Shown here: positions 7,271 through 16,080 of the stretch, in pieces | How the letters are laid out: each line of letters starts with the position of its first letter | Numbering within the stretch: position 1 is the first letter of the stretch | Source: an uncultured Muribaculaceae bacterium | GTDB lineage: Bacteria > Bacteroidota > Bacteroidia > Bacteroidales > Muribaculaceae | Direction: 5' to 3' | Length of the DNA: 49,801 nucleotides | Assembly (NCBI GenBank): GCA_944321905.1 | Contig: CALUNI010000004.1 | Span: 1-49,801 of the forward strand | Made by a program: the position numbers and the translations under genes | The notes under the pieces: model-generated | The model's input: the letters and a program-made list of their open reading frames with translations, nothing else | Told to the model about the DNA's origin: nothing | Databases searched by the model: none

Positions 7271-8644
7271 TCAGCCAAACAAAAATCTGAATGCTTCTTC
7301 TACTCCGCCAACTTGCACGACATTAATATTATACCTACTTAGTTCAATCCCTTTATCGTTGTTCTTTGGGATGAGAATGGTCTTGAATCCAAGTTTTTCG
7401 GCCTCGCCTATGCGCTGTTCGATACGTGTTATCTGCCTAATCTCACCCGACAGTCCGACTTCGCCCGACACGCAAGTCTCTCGCGGAATGGCAATGTCTA
7501 TGTTAGACGACAATATGGAACAAATCACGGCAAGATCCATTGCAGGGTCATTAACTTTCAGACCACCGGCTATGTTCAAAAACACATCTTTCTGCGCAAG
7601 TTTGAATCCGACTTTCTTTTCAAGTACGGCAAGGAGCATGTTCATGCGCTTATAGTCAAACCCCGTTACCGACCGCTGAGCCGTGCCATATGCCGCCGTG
7701 CTTACAAGAGCCTGCACCTCTATCAGAAACGGTCTTGCGCCCTCAAGCGTCACTCCGATGCACACTCCCGCATAATTTTCAAGGTTCTGAGAAAGCAACA
7801 TTTCCGACGGGTTTTTCACTTCCCGTAATCCGGTTTGTTTCATTTCATATATGCCTATTTCAGAGGTGCTGCCAAATCGGTTCTTGATTGACCGCAATAT
7901 CCTGTAAAGATAATGCCTGTCGCCTTCAAATTGCAACACGGCATCCACTATATGTTCAAGTACTTTCGGCCCGGCTATGCTCCCTTCCTTGTTGATGTGT
8001 CCGATAAGGATTACGGGCGTACCAGTAGTCTTGGCAAATTTAAGCAATGCCGAAGCACACTCCCTCACTTGGGCCACACTTCCGGGAGCCGATTCCAATG
8101 TATCGGTGGCTATAGTCTGAATCGAGTCGATTATCACCAATCCAGGATTACTTGCCTCTATGCTGTCAAATATGGCTTCGAGTGAAGTTTCGCACACTAT
8201 ATAGCACTCGCACCCTTCGCCATAACCGCCTATGCGGTCGGCTCGCATCTTCAACTGCTGCACGCTTTCCTCGCCCGACACATACAGCACTTTGCGGCTG
8301 CGTATGCGCAATACATTTTGCAGCACCAACGTCGATTTACCTATACCCGGCTCACCGCCGACCAATATTATAGATCCGGGAACCAATCCTCCACCGAGTA
8401 CGCGGTTCAGCTCACCGCTCGGCAACGGAATGCGCACCTCGGCTTCAGACTTTATTTCGGTTATCTTGACCGGAGAAACACGCTCCCTCACGCTCGGCAC
8501 CGCCGCCGATTTCGACGGCTTTGCCGCTACCTTCTCCTCAACATATGTATTCCATTCTCCGCAATTAGGGCATCGCCCTATCCACTTTGGCGAATCGGCT
8601 CCGCAATTGCTGCATACATATACCGTTTTAACTTTCGTTGCCAT
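7271..8644 (-). CDS. radA: DNA repair protein RadA/Sms
   Basis: The 457-residue protein has all Sms/RadA hallmarks. There is an N-terminal C4 zinc finger (Cys11, Cys14, Cys25, Cys28), a RecA-like ATPase with Walker A GGEPGIGKST at 96-105, the RadA signature KNRFG at 254-258, and a C-terminal Lon-protease-like domain (GGLKVNDPAMDLA, GEVGLSGEIR). RadA is a branch-migration helicase that processes recombination intermediates. It is the third gene of a usp - SpoU methyltransferase - radA unit, starting 7 nt after the preceding stop. Confidence 0.97.
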   Translation of the reverse strand: MATKVKTVYVCSNCGADSPKWIGRCPNCGEWNTYVEEKVAAKPSKSAAVPSVRERVSPVKITEIKSEAEVRIPLPSGELNRVLGGGLVPGSIILVGGEPGIGKSTLVLQNVLRIRSRKVLYVSGEESVQQLKMRADRIGGYGEGCECYIVCETSLEAIFDSIEASNPGLVIIDSIQTIATDTLESAPGSVAQVRECASALLKFAKTTGTPVILIGHINKEGSIAGPKVLEHIVDAVLQFEGDRHYLYRILRSIKNRFGSTSEIGIYEMKQTGLREVKNPSEMLLSQNLENYAGVCIGVTLEGARPFLIEVQALVSTAAYGTAQRSVTGFDYKRMNMLLAVLEKKVGFKLAQKDVFLNIAGGLKVNDPAMDLAVICSILSSNIDIAIPRETCVSGEVGLSGEIRQITRIEQRIGEAEKLGFKTILIPKNNDKGIELSRYNINVVQVGGVEEAFRFLFG

Positions 8645-8651
8645 ATCTCTG

Positions 8652-9428
8652 TTATTTTCCGGCCAAAGCGGTTCTCCTGCGAAATTCGCCTATGGTTATT
8701 GCAGCCGCAATACCCACATTGAGCGATTCCGACGTTTGCACATTAGCCGGATATGACGGTATCCGCAACTTGACTTTCGACAATTCTGACACTGCTTGCG
8801 ACATACCCCGACCTTCGTTGCCAAAAACGACGAACCCCGTTGCCGACAAATCTGTCTTATAAATATTCTTGCCATCTAACGAGGTGCCGTATATAGGCAT
8901 GTCGCCATAGTTCGTAAGCAATTCGCCAAGATCGCAATATTTCACGGTAACCCGCGAAATTGCACCCATTGTGGCTTGAATCACCTTGTGATTATATACA
9001 TCCACGGTATTCGGGCTGCAAAATATATTATGCACGCCAAACCAATCACACAGCCTGATAATCGTGCCCAGGTTGCCCGGATCTTGTATATTGTCAAGCA
9101 CGACATTCAGTCCGGTTCTTATACTATTGTCACTTATTTCCCGCTTCGGAATGTCATATACGGCTATTACGTCTGTGGCATTCGACATTTGCGAAATGCG
9201 CTGCATCTGCTGGCTGTTGGCAAAAACTATTTTATCGAGATGGCCGCTATGCCCGTTCTCGTCATACCAAGCCTTAGTGGCGACAATCATGCGGCAATTA
9301 AAATAATCCCATGTGTCTCTCACGCACTTGGTGCCTTCGGCCACAAAACATCCTTCCTCTTCTCTTATCTTTCTACGCGATAGCGAGATGATATATTTCA
9401 TCTGGCTATTGGTCAAACTTTTATACAT
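8652..9428 (-). CDS. TrmH/SpoU-family RNA 2'-O-methyltransferase
   Basis: The 258-residue SPOUT methyltransferase has an N-terminal substrate-binding region (about 1-90). The three SpoU motifs follow: motif 1 NIQDPGNLGTIIRLCDWFG, motif 2 VVFGNEGRGMS, and motif 3 LRIPSYPANVQTSESLNVG. These form the trefoil-knot SAM site and supply the catalytic Arg/Asn. The family methylates ribose in rRNA or tRNA (RlmB, TrmH, TsnR types). The exact target cannot be read from the sequence, so no symbol is given. It is placed between a universal stress protein (20 nt away) and radA (7 nt away). Confidence 0.92.
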   Translation of the reverse strand: MYKSLTNSQMKYIISLSRRKIREEEGCFVAEGTKCVRDTWDYFNCRMIVATKAWYDENGHSGHLDKIVFANSQQMQRISQMSNATDVIAVYDIPKREISDNSIRTGLNVVLDNIQDPGNLGTIIRLCDWFGVHNIFCSPNTVDVYNHKVIQATMGAISRVTVKYCDLGELLTNYGDMPIYGTSLDGKNIYKTDLSATGFVVFGNEGRGMSQAVSELSKVKLRIPSYPANVQTSESLNVGIAAAITIGEFRRRTALAGK

Positions 9429-9448
9429 CTTATTAAATACCTGTTAAA

Positions 9449-10558
9449 TCATATCGGAACAACCAACATCGCCGTGTCGGAGTGAAACAGCATCTTGTGA
9501 GCCATGCTCGGGCGGAAAAGCCGGGTAAGAATATTCTTCTTCTTATTTGGAATCACTATCAAGTCGATGTTTTCATTCTTGATATACACGTCAAGATCAT
9601 CCAAGAAATCCACATCTTCAATCACCTTGACCTTGAAGTCATACAACTTATAATTGCGCCTACAATATTGCAACAACGCATCAAGCCCTTCGGCTATTTC
9701 CACTTCCTTCTTTTCCACTATCGGAATAATCGTAATGTTCAGCCCTTTGTCGTTGAATATTTTGGCAAAAATGTCAAACGACAGCAAATCTTGCCTGTTA
9801 AGGTTACTAAAGAACACCACGTTTCGCATATCATGGATATGCTCTGTCGCAAAATTCTCGGGAACGGTAAATACAGGATATTTCCCGGCATCGAGTACCT
9901 CGGCCGTCACACTCCCAAGCAGGTCGGCCTCTTTTTTATTTTTACCGCGAGTTCCCATCACTATTATCGAGGGCTTTATTTCTTTCGAGTAATCGATAAT
10001 TTCATTCTCCGGGACACCTTCGGTCACTATACTCGAATATTCCACATTCGGCATCTTCCCCTCTTGTATGTAACGTTTGATTGTCGCCTTGAAGTCGTTC
10101 ATCCTGTCATTGGCAATCCTTTCTATCTCGGCCCTGCTTTTCACATCCTTGGGATTCTCATCATATTCGTCACTGTCAAGAGGGAAAAGACCTGCATAAT
10201 GACTATCGACAAACGTGTGAAACAACAATACGTTTCCTCCCGACTTTCCGGCAAAGTCAAAACCGACCATGCAAGCCTTGAGCGAATATTCCGAAAAATC
10301 TACCGGCACCAGTACCGTGTTGCTCATTCCCGGCTCATCGCCCTGTTTTAGAATAGACGACGATTCTATGGTCTTCAACGCCAATGGCAAATCCTCTTCG
10401 TGAATGCGCACCCTTACGCCCGACGAGACCACCGGTTGTATGAGATTTACATTATGCAGTACGGTCGATATGCCTTCCTTTTCCAGCAAGGTCTTTAATA
10501 TCACAGCTTTTTCATACGTGTGAATGGCGACGGTGATTAATTTCCCTCGTTTATCCAT
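9449..10558 (-). CDS. Universal stress protein with N-terminal DUF2007-like domain and two Usp domains
   Basis: The 369-residue protein has three parts. Residues 1-75 resemble the DUF2007 fold (ITVAIHTYEKAVILKTLLEK). A first UspA domain (about 79-240, beginning TVLVPVDFSEYSLKA) ends with the ATP-binding pattern G-x2-G-x9-G-S in GTRGKNKKEADLLGS. A second, divergent Usp domain (about 245-369, beginning NVVFFSNLNRQDL) lacks that pattern. This suggests one nucleotide-binding and one structural Usp half in a cytoplasmic protein. The role is probably stress or energy-state signalling. It is first gene of the unit with the methyltransferase and radA. Confidence 0.88.
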   Translation of the reverse strand: MDKRGKLITVAIHTYEKAVILKTLLEKEGISTVLHNVNLIQPVVSSGVRVRIHEEDLPLALKTIESSSILKQGDEPGMSNTVLVPVDFSEYSLKACMVGFDFAGKSGGNVLLFHTFVDSHYAGLFPLDSDEYDENPKDVKSRAEIERIANDRMNDFKATIKRYIQEGKMPNVEYSSIVTEGVPENEIIDYSKEIKPSIIVMGTRGKNKKEADLLGSVTAEVLDAGKYPVFTVPENFATEHIHDMRNVVFFSNLNRQDLLSFDIFAKIFNDKGLNITIIPIVEKKEVEIAEGLDALLQYCRRNYKLYDFKVKVIEDVDFLDDLDVYIKNENIDLIVIPNKKKNILTRLFRPSMAHKMLFHSDTAMLVVPI

Positions 10559-10619
10559 GACTTATACAATATCAGTTACGTTCGTTTTTTTATCAAAGGC
10601 AATACATCAGCCTCTCGGA

Positions 10620-10664
10620 AACAATACAAGACGAGGGTTTATGGAAGCCTCGCCTTGTATTGTT
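10620..10664 (-). terminator. Hairpin downstream of the small HTH gene
   Basis: A 17-nt stem (AACAATACAAG-CGAGG with CCTCG-CTTGTATTGTT) pairs fully on the minus strand with one G-U, while the plus strand has an A/C mismatch. It therefore fits termination of the minus-strand HTH gene 27 nt upstream. No U-tract follows immediately, so efficiency is uncertain. Confidence 0.55.
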
Positions 10665-10690
10665 ATGGATAAAATAATAACACGCAATGT

Positions 10691-10951
10691 TTATGATTCC
10701 TTTTGTTGCTTTTCGAGGATATCTATTGCCATATCATAAATTTGCGTGTCGTCCAAAATTACTATACCTCCATCGGGCCCCGGTTCGATGTGTACACCAC
10801 AATTCTTACCAAAATCATAGTTGGAACCGCCGAAATAGTTTCTAACAGTCTGAACAGTAACATTCAACTTGTCGGCTATTTCACGCATCGAGCCATCGGG
10901 CAAACTGTCTTTGATTCGACGAAGTTCGTTAAAAGAAATTGTTTTTGTCAT
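10691..10951 (-). CDS. Small helix-turn-helix DNA-binding protein
   Basis: The 86-residue protein contains a recognisable helix-turn-helix in residues 8-40, where SMREIADKLNVTVQTVRNYF reads as helix-turn-recognition helix. A short acidic C-terminal half (HIEPGPDGGIVILDDTQIYD) and a terminal helix follow. It has no known effector domain. Similar short proteins occur across Bacteroidales as conserved hypothetical DNA-binding proteins. It stands alone, with a hairpin terminator downstream and an AT-rich upstream region without a clear -7 box. Regulatory function is inferred only. Confidence 0.75.
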   Translation of the reverse strand: MTKTISFNELRRIKDSLPDGSMREIADKLNVTVQTVRNYFGGSNYDFGKNCGVHIEPGPDGGIVILDDTQIYDMAIDILEKQQKES

Positions 10952-11052
10952 GATACTTACTATTTTAGTTGTTAATACAATTACTAATATTATTTATTTG
11001 GTATAAATTTAAGATTATTATTTTTATCTGCCAAATAAAATATCCTTTTTTT

Positions 11053-11724
11053 TCATTTCACTGCATAATTTATTACTGCGATTACCAAAAGCAGCAATAA
11101 ATTACCTATCGTAACATATGACAACAATCGCGCGTCGCCTTGATTGGGCTGCTTGACCGAAGCCAAAGCCTTAATCCGCCATACCCGTTTGTAAAGCATA
11201 TACACAATTGCTCCCAACAAGCATCCTAATAGTCCGCCACATATGATATCTCCGGGGAAATGAACCCCCAAATAAATTCGGCTGTAGGACAAGATTGCAG
11301 CCCACCCAATGATTATCCACGAAAATTTTCTCTCTCGAAATGCCAAAGCAAGAAACGTGGCGACACCAAAGGAGTTTGCCGCATGGCTGCTAACAAATCC
11401 ATATTGGCCGCTACGGTAATTATTGACCACGTGGACGAGTCCTGCAAGCTCCGAGTCATGAGTAGGCCTTAATCGGCACACGGCATCCTTTATTATCCCC
11501 GAAGATATTTGATCGCACAAGGTTATGACCAATGCAATAGCCACAATCATCATGGCACCCGTTCTCCAATTCCTTCTGAAAGTGCAAAACAGCAATGCGC
11601 ATATCATCGGAATCCACGCATACTTGCTTGATATAAGCCAAAACAACTCGTCAAAAAAAGCATTGTTCAAGCCATTAAGGAACAGCAATGCCGATGTATC
11701 GGCACTTTTTAGCAACTCAATCAT
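11053..11724 (-). CDS. PAP2-superfamily membrane phosphatase
   Basis: The 223-residue integral membrane protein has about six hydrophobic segments. The PAP2 acid-phosphatase signature is present: KDAVCRLRP (motif 1), SSHAANS (motif 2, in place of the usual PSGH) and SRIYLGVHFPGD (motif 3, catalytic His and Asp). Such enzymes hydrolyse lipid phosphates such as undecaprenyl pyrophosphate, phosphatidylglycerol phosphate or lipid A phosphates at the membrane. Which one cannot be told. It starts 2 nt after the MBL hydrolase stop and is last in the lipoprotein - rsmG - MBL - PAP2 unit. Confidence 0.9.
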   Translation of the reverse strand: MIELLKSADTSALLFLNGLNNAFFDELFWLISSKYAWIPMICALLFCTFRRNWRTGAMMIVAIALVITLCDQISSGIIKDAVCRLRPTHDSELAGLVHVVNNYRSGQYGFVSSHAANSFGVATFLALAFRERKFSWIIIGWAAILSYSRIYLGVHFPGDIICGGLLGCLLGAIVYMLYKRVWRIKALASVKQPNQGDARLLSYVTIGNLLLLLVIAVINYAVK

Positions 11725-11726
11725 AA

Positions 11727-12371
11727 CTAAAATCTTACATATGGATTATAACATTTCTCGTCGCCAATCGTAGTGCTGTCGCCATGTCCCGGCAAGACAA
11801 CAGTTTCATCGGGAAGCACATACAATTTATGCTTTATGCTGTCGATTATCTGCCTATGGTTGCCCCCCGGCAAGTCTGTCCTGCCTATGCTTTGACAAAA
11901 CAACGTGTCACCCACAAACACCACTCCACTGTCGGCAACGTAAAAAGCCACACTGCCTCCAGTGTGTCCCGGCGTACTTAATACTTTTATTTTTTCCCCG
12001 TTAAGCTCTATTATGCTGTTTTCGTCAATGCCGATGTCGATTTTAAGCGGTTCGATGCTTACGTTAATGCCAAACATCCCGGCCTGCAATGGCAATGACG
12101 ACGCAAGATGCTCGTCGGCCAAGTTGGCATATACATTGACATTATACTTGTCGGCAACGTATCGCGCCGATGCCGCATGGTCGAAATGAAGATGCGTCAT
12201 CAACACCATTTTTACCGTCAATTCATTTTTTACGATAAAATCGTCAACGGCTTTGCGCTCCTCGTCATACATCATTCCGGGGTCAACAATTGCCGCATCG
12301 GTTCCATTACCGTTCCATAATATATATGTGTTTTCCCCGATTGGGTTAACTATAAACTTCGACACTTTCAT
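11727..12371 (-). CDS. MBL-fold metallo-hydrolase (glyoxalase II-like)
   Basis: The 214-residue metallo-beta-lactamase-fold protein has the metal-binding motif HxHxDH at His60, His62, Asp64 and His65 (MTHLHFDHAAS). Further ligands lie in STPGHTGGSVAFYV, the bridging Asp in VFVGDTLF, and the C-terminal His in VLPGHGDST. Members of this compact group are usually annotated as hydroxyacylglutathione hydrolase-like thioesterases. The glutathione-binding C-terminal domain of true GloB is missing, so the substrate is open. The start overlaps the rsmG stop by 4 nt (ATGA), indicating translational coupling. Confidence 0.9.
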   Translation of the reverse strand: MKVSKFIVNPIGENTYILWNGNGTDAAIVDPGMMYDEERKAVDDFIVKNELTVKMVLMTHLHFDHAASARYVADKYNVNVYANLADEHLASSLPLQAGMFGINVSIEPLKIDIGIDENSIIELNGEKIKVLSTPGHTGGSVAFYVADSGVVFVGDTLFCQSIGRTDLPGGNHRQIIDSIKHKLYVLPDETVVLPGHGDSTTIGDEKCYNPYVRF

Positions 12372-12991
12372 ATCTGTACATATATTACTTTTTTCGTTGC
12401 AAAATATTCTTCCGAAAAATAGTCTTTTATATCATTCACCATCGAAACTTTTTTATACGCGTTTATTTCCCGGCTGACATCACCGCCCTTCAGGCATATT
12501 ATGCCATTGGGCAACGAATTTATACATTTGCGGGAAATAAGCTTTTTTACCAATGGCACCATGTCATTTAAATCCATCACAGCCCGGCTGACGACAAAAT
12601 CAAACAGGCCTTTAACTTCACCCACATCACCGTGCTGCAGAGTGACATTCGTCAAGCCTATCTTCTGTGATATGTCTTCGGCCACTTTTATCTTCTTTCC
12701 TATCCTATCCACCAAGTGGAACTTGACATTTGGATATAATATTGCCAATGGAATCCCAGGAAAACCGCCGCCGGTACCCAAGTCGAGTATGTTGCTTCCA
12801 TCCTTGAAGTCTATAAAATAAGCAATGGCCAACGAATGCAATACATGATTGACGTATAAGTTATCTATGTCCTTACGCGATATCACGTTTATTTTTTCGT
12901 TCCATTCGGGATATAATTGTCCCAGAGCCTCATACTGCGCCTTTTGCTCGGCAGTCAAGTTCTTAAAATATTTGGTAATAACCTCTATCAT
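12368..12991 (-). CDS. rsmG: 16S rRNA (guanine(527)-N(7))-methyltransferase RsmG
   Basis: The 207-residue class I methyltransferase has the RsmG signature ILDLGTGGGFPGIPLAI as SAM-binding motif I. It also has NVISRKDIDNLYVNHVLHS upstream and FDFVVSRAV downstream. RsmG methylates G527 of 16S rRNA, and loss gives low-level streptomycin resistance in other bacteria. Length is normal. It follows the lipoprotein gene by 15 nt and overlaps the MBL gene by 4 nt. Confidence 0.96.
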   Translation of the reverse strand: MIEVITKYFKNLTAEQKAQYEALGQLYPEWNEKINVISRKDIDNLYVNHVLHSLAIAYFIDFKDGSNILDLGTGGGFPGIPLAILYPNVKFHLVDRIGKKIKVAEDISQKIGLTNVTLQHGDVGEVKGLFDFVVSRAVMDLNDMVPLVKKLISRKCINSLPNGIICLKGGDVSREINAYKKVSMVNDIKDYFSEEYFATKKVIYVQI

Positions 12992-13006
12992 CTTATTAAT
13001 AAAAAA

Positions 13007-13846
13007 TTAACGATTATACAAAACCGACTTGGGCGTTATATACCCGGCAAGAGCATCATAGTCGAGCGTGATTTGCGTTTCGCCCACACTGTAACATGCG
13101 ATTTCATAAGTCACGTAATTCCACGTAACACCATTCTCGTCAAAATAAAAATTGTCATTAGCCGTGATGTTGTCAAGATTAAAATATCCCAGTCCCGTAA
13201 GAGCATCTTCATCATCAACGTTCAGCTGCTTGAGTAATTTTTCTTTCAACAATTGCGACACATCTTGCAAAGCCGCTTCTTCAAAAAGATCGAATATCTC
13301 GATTTTTCTCATTGCCGATAAATCAAAATTTATATAATGGTGCATGTCAACCGTCGCTTCACCATCCTTGTTGACAACCTCGTGCTTGCAAAACGTAAGC
13401 ACGCCGCCGCTATTACGAAATACCGACACATCTATGGTTGCTTTGTAATTTAAAATTTGCACGTTAGGAACGACTCCATACATGATTTCATCTTCACTCT
13501 CGCCGAATTGCCTTAAAAGCATATCACTTGCCTCAGTGAAAGCATCGTCCACAGAAATCGAATCTTGAAAAACACCAAGCACATCTTTGATATATACTCT
13601 TTGCAACTTGCGTGTCAACGAGTCGTTACCGTAATATACGGGATAATCTGCATTTATGATTGCCTCTACGCGGCAAGTTTTCCCGGTGCCGTGCCCGTAA
13701 GCCACCGAATCCGTTTTTGATATATGCTCAATTTTCGGTGTGGCAATTTCGTTTTGTTCATCACCACCATCGGCATTGCAACCCGACACTAAAAGTTGCA
13801 ACACAAGGCCTACTGTTACAATGCATATAAACCGATACATGTTCAC
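13007..13846 (-). CDS. Lipoprotein with DUF3298/RsiV-like domain
   Basis: The 279-residue protein starts with a lipoprotein signal peptide ending in the lipobox LVSGC (Cys23), so it should be lipid-anchored in the envelope. The C-terminal two thirds resemble the DUF4163/DUF3298 arrangement seen in RsiV-type proteins. Recognisable pieces are conserved aromatic and acidic segments such as MHHYINFDLSAMRKIEIFDL and FYFDENGVTWNYVTYEIACY. RsiV in Bacillus is an anti-sigma factor that binds lysozyme, but no sigma factor gene is adjacent here and the Bacteroidales copies are uncharacterised. It heads the operon with rsmG under a TAATTTTG promoter. Confidence 0.8.
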   Translation of the reverse strand: MNMYRFICIVTVGLVLQLLVSGCNADGGDEQNEIATPKIEHISKTDSVAYGHGTGKTCRVEAIINADYPVYYGNDSLTRKLQRVYIKDVLGVFQDSISVDDAFTEASDMLLRQFGESEDEIMYGVVPNVQILNYKATIDVSVFRNSGGVLTFCKHEVVNKDGEATVDMHHYINFDLSAMRKIEIFDLFEEAALQDVSQLLKEKLLKQLNVDDEDALTGLGYFNLDNITANDNFYFDENGVTWNYVTYEIACYSVGETQITLDYDALAGYITPKSVLYNR

Positions 13847-13871
13847 CTTATTTTTAAAGATAAAAGTAATA

Positions 13872-13879
13872 CAAAATTA
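13872..13879 (-). promoter_or_regulatory. -7 promoter box of the lipoprotein-rsmG operon
   Basis: The minus strand reads TAATTTTG, 25 nt upstream of the lipoprotein start. Together with the plus-strand box at 13930 it forms a compact divergent promoter pair only 50 nt apart. No -33 TTG is clear. Confidence 0.5.
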
Positions 13880-13929
13880 TTAAACTTGAAAATTTCATTT
13901 GATAAAATATTTTTCCGAAATTCGCACAA

Positions 13930-13937
13930 TAATTTTG
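13930..13937 (+). promoter_or_regulatory. -7 promoter box abutting the CvfB-like start codon
   Basis: A perfect TAATTTTG ends only 4 nt before the ATG at 13942. If the box is centred at -7 as known for Bacteroidota, transcription would begin at 13941-13942, giving a leaderless or 1-nt-leader mRNA. Confidence 0.5.
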
Positions 13938-13941
13938 TAAT

Positions 13942-14772
13942 ATGGCACAATTAGGCAAAGTAAACACTCTCAAGATTGCTCGGAAAACCGATTTCGGCTT
14001 GTACTTGGAAGATAATGATGGCAACGAAATACTATTACCTAAACGGTATGTCACAAACGACATGCAAATCGGCGACGACATCGAGGCATTCATATACAAA
14101 GACTCTGAAGACCGCATCGTAGCCACGACCGAAACACCAAAAGCGCAAGTCGGCGAATTTGCATTGCTCAAAGTTGTTGCAACAAATAAAATGGGGGCTT
14201 TCCTCGACTGGGGACTACAAAAGGATATTCTCGTGCCTTTCCGTGAACAAAAAATGAGAATGGAAATAGGCCGGTCATACGTTGTATATGTATATGTCGA
14301 TTATAATTCCGACAGAATCGTCGCATCGGCCAAGCTCGACAAGTTTCTCGACAACCGCCCCGCAGAATACAACCAAGGCGATGCCGTGAACATAATCGTG
14401 GCGCAACAAACCGACCTCGGGTACAAGGTCATAATCGACAACCTGCACTCAGGCATGATTTACCACAACGAAATTTTCAAAGATTTAAAAATAGGAGACC
14501 GACTCGACGCATTTATAAAGAATGTGAGAGAAGACGGAAAAATCGATGTCACCCTTGCCGACCGTGCCGACAGGCGCACACTCGAGCTCGCCGACAAGGT
14601 ACTCATGTATCTCATGAAGAACAACCGACGGATGCCCATAACCGACAAGTCTTCTCCCGAAGCAATCAAGGCCATATTTGAGTGCAGCAAAAAAGACTTC
14701 AAGAAAGCAATAGGCCACCTCTACAAGAAAAAACTAATCATGCTACTCGATACCGAGACGGTAATGGTCTAA
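13942..14772 (+). CDS. CvfB-like RNA-binding protein with S1 domains
   Basis: The 276-residue protein matches the CvfB/YitL architecture. An N-terminal S1-like domain (about 3-65, NTLKIARKTDFGLYLEDNDG) is followed by an S1 domain at 70-130 (KVVATNKMGAFLDWGLQKDI) and a third at 140-205 (AQQTDLGYKVIIDNLHSG). A winged-helix domain (about 215-276) closes the protein. In Staphylococcus aureus CvfB influences virulence gene expression through RNA binding; in Bacteroidota the role is unknown. It is divergent from the lipoprotein operon and probably monocistronic. The start is supported by the domain boundary despite sitting next to the promoter box. Confidence 0.88.
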   Translation: MAQLGKVNTLKIARKTDFGLYLEDNDGNEILLPKRYVTNDMQIGDDIEAFIYKDSEDRIVATTETPKAQVGEFALLKVVATNKMGAFLDWGLQKDILVPFREQKMRMEIGRSYVVYVYVDYNSDRIVASAKLDKFLDNRPAEYNQGDAVNIIVAQQTDLGYKVIIDNLHSGMIYHNEIFKDLKIGDRLDAFIKNVREDGKIDVTLADRADRRTLELADKVLMYLMKNNRRMPITDKSSPEAIKAIFECSKKDFKKAIGHLYKKKLIMLLDTETVMV

Positions 14773-14800
14773 ACTCCCTCCTATTGCAGCACAAGACACG

Positions 14801-14846
14801 AAAAAAAAGAGCCGACCTCGAATATAGAATTTTGAGGCCGGCTTTA
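14801..14846 (-). terminator. Intrinsic terminator of ribBA
   Basis: On the minus strand a stem AGCCGGCCTC / GAGGTCGGCT (one G-U pair) is followed by CT and eight T residues, a strong terminator 7 nt past the ribBA stop. The plus strand has an A/C mismatch and a weaker T-run, but may also stop readthrough from the CvfB-like gene. Confidence 0.8.
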
Positions 14847-14852
14847 TATTAT

Positions 14853-16070
14853 TCAATCCACATTGTGGAGGTCATGACCCATGCGGGCTTTCTTGGTATG
14901 CATATAGAACCTGTTATACTTGTTAGGTTCTATCTCGATAGGCACATTTTCCACCACTTCAAGCCCGTAGCTTTCAAGACCTACACGCTTTACCGGGTTG
15001 TTGGTGAGCAAACGCATCTTTCTGACACCGAGCAAACGCAATATATTTGCACCTACGCCATAGTCTCGCTCATCGGGTTTAAAACCGAGATGCACATTGG
15101 CATCAACCGTGTCATACCCGTTTTCTTGCAGTTTATACGCCCTAATCTTATTCATCAGTCCTATGCCACGACCCTCTTGGTTCATATACACCACAACTCC
15201 CTTTCCGGCAGCCTCAATCTCCTTCATCGCCAAATGCAGCTGCTCGCCACACTCGCATCGCATCGAACCGAAAATATCTCCGGTGATACATGACGAGTGA
15301 ACTCGCACGAGTATTGGCTCGTCGGGTTCCCACGACCCCTTAATCAAAGCTATATGCTCAAGCCCGTTAGACAATTGTTTAAACGGTATAAGGCGAAAAT
15401 GTCCATATTCGGTGGGCATATCCACTTCCTCGCCTACCTCGACCACAGTCTCGGTGCGCAAGCGATATGCAATTAGATCCTTTATCGAAATGATTGGGAT
15501 GCCAAATTTCTCAGAGACCTTTTTCAATTGTGGCAGCCGTGCCATTGTCCCGTCGGGATTGATAATCTCAATCAACGCGGCGGCAGGATAAAGTCCGGCA
15601 AGCTTAGTCATATCTATCGCCGCTTCGGTGTGACCTGCCCTCACAAGCACTCCTCTGTCTTGCGCCCTAAGCGGATTTATGTGTCCGGGACGGCCAAGGT
15701 CGCTCGGCTTCAGTGCCGGATTGGCAAGGGCCTTTATGGTCTCGGCGCGGTCGTGCATCGACACTCCGGTCGTGCAACCTTCAAGCAAATCCACCGTAAC
15801 GGTAAACGGCGTTCCAAGCATCGAAGTGTTTTCCTCGACCTGCATGTTCAACTCCAGTTCATGGCAACGCTGAGCCGTTATCGGCGCACACAACACGCCT
15901 CGGCCCTCCCGAAGCATGAAATTGACCTTCTCTTCGGTTATCTTTTCCGCTGCTATTATAAAATCGCCTTCGTTTTCCCGGTCTTCGTCATCTACTACAA
16001 TGATAAAACCTCCTGCCTTGATCTGGGCTATCGCCTCGTCAATGCTATTTAATTTTATTTCGTCGTTCAT
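14853..16070 (-). CDS. ribBA: Bifunctional 3,4-dihydroxy-2-butanone-4-phosphate synthase / GTP cyclohydrolase II
   Basis: The enzyme supplies both precursors of riboflavin. The N-terminal RibB domain (about 1-200) has [13 protein letters not shown] for metal and substrate binding, then [11 protein letters not shown]. The C-terminal RibA domain (about 205-405) has zinc-ligand cysteines in [19 protein letters not shown] and the active-site motif [14 protein letters not shown]. All key residues of both halves look intact. I chose ATG 16070 (405 residues), 10 nt after the permease stop. The frame is open up to 16133, but those 21 extra residues overlap the permease gene and lack family similarity. 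Confidence 0.95.
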   Translation of the reverse strand: MNDEIKLNSIDEAIAQIKAGGFIIVVDDEDRENEGDFIIAAEKITEEKVNFMLREGRGVLCAPITAQRCHELELNMQVEENTSMLGTPFTVTVDLLEGCTTGVSMHDRAETIKALANPALKPSDLGRPGHINPLRAQDRGVLVRAGHTEAAIDMTKLAGLYPAAALIEIINPDGTMARLPQLKKVSEKFGIPIISIKDLIAYRLRTETVVEVGEEVDMPTEYGHFRLIPFKQLSNGLEHIALIKGSWEPDEPILVRVHSSCITGDIFGSMRCECGEQLHLAMKEIEAAGKGVVVYMNQEGRGIGLMNKIRAYKLQENGYDTVDANVHLGFKPDERDYGVGANILRLLGVRKMRLLTNNPVKRVGLESYGLEVVENVPIEIEPNKYNRFYMHTKKARMGHDLHNVD

Positions 16071-16080
16071 ATGCGTTGCG

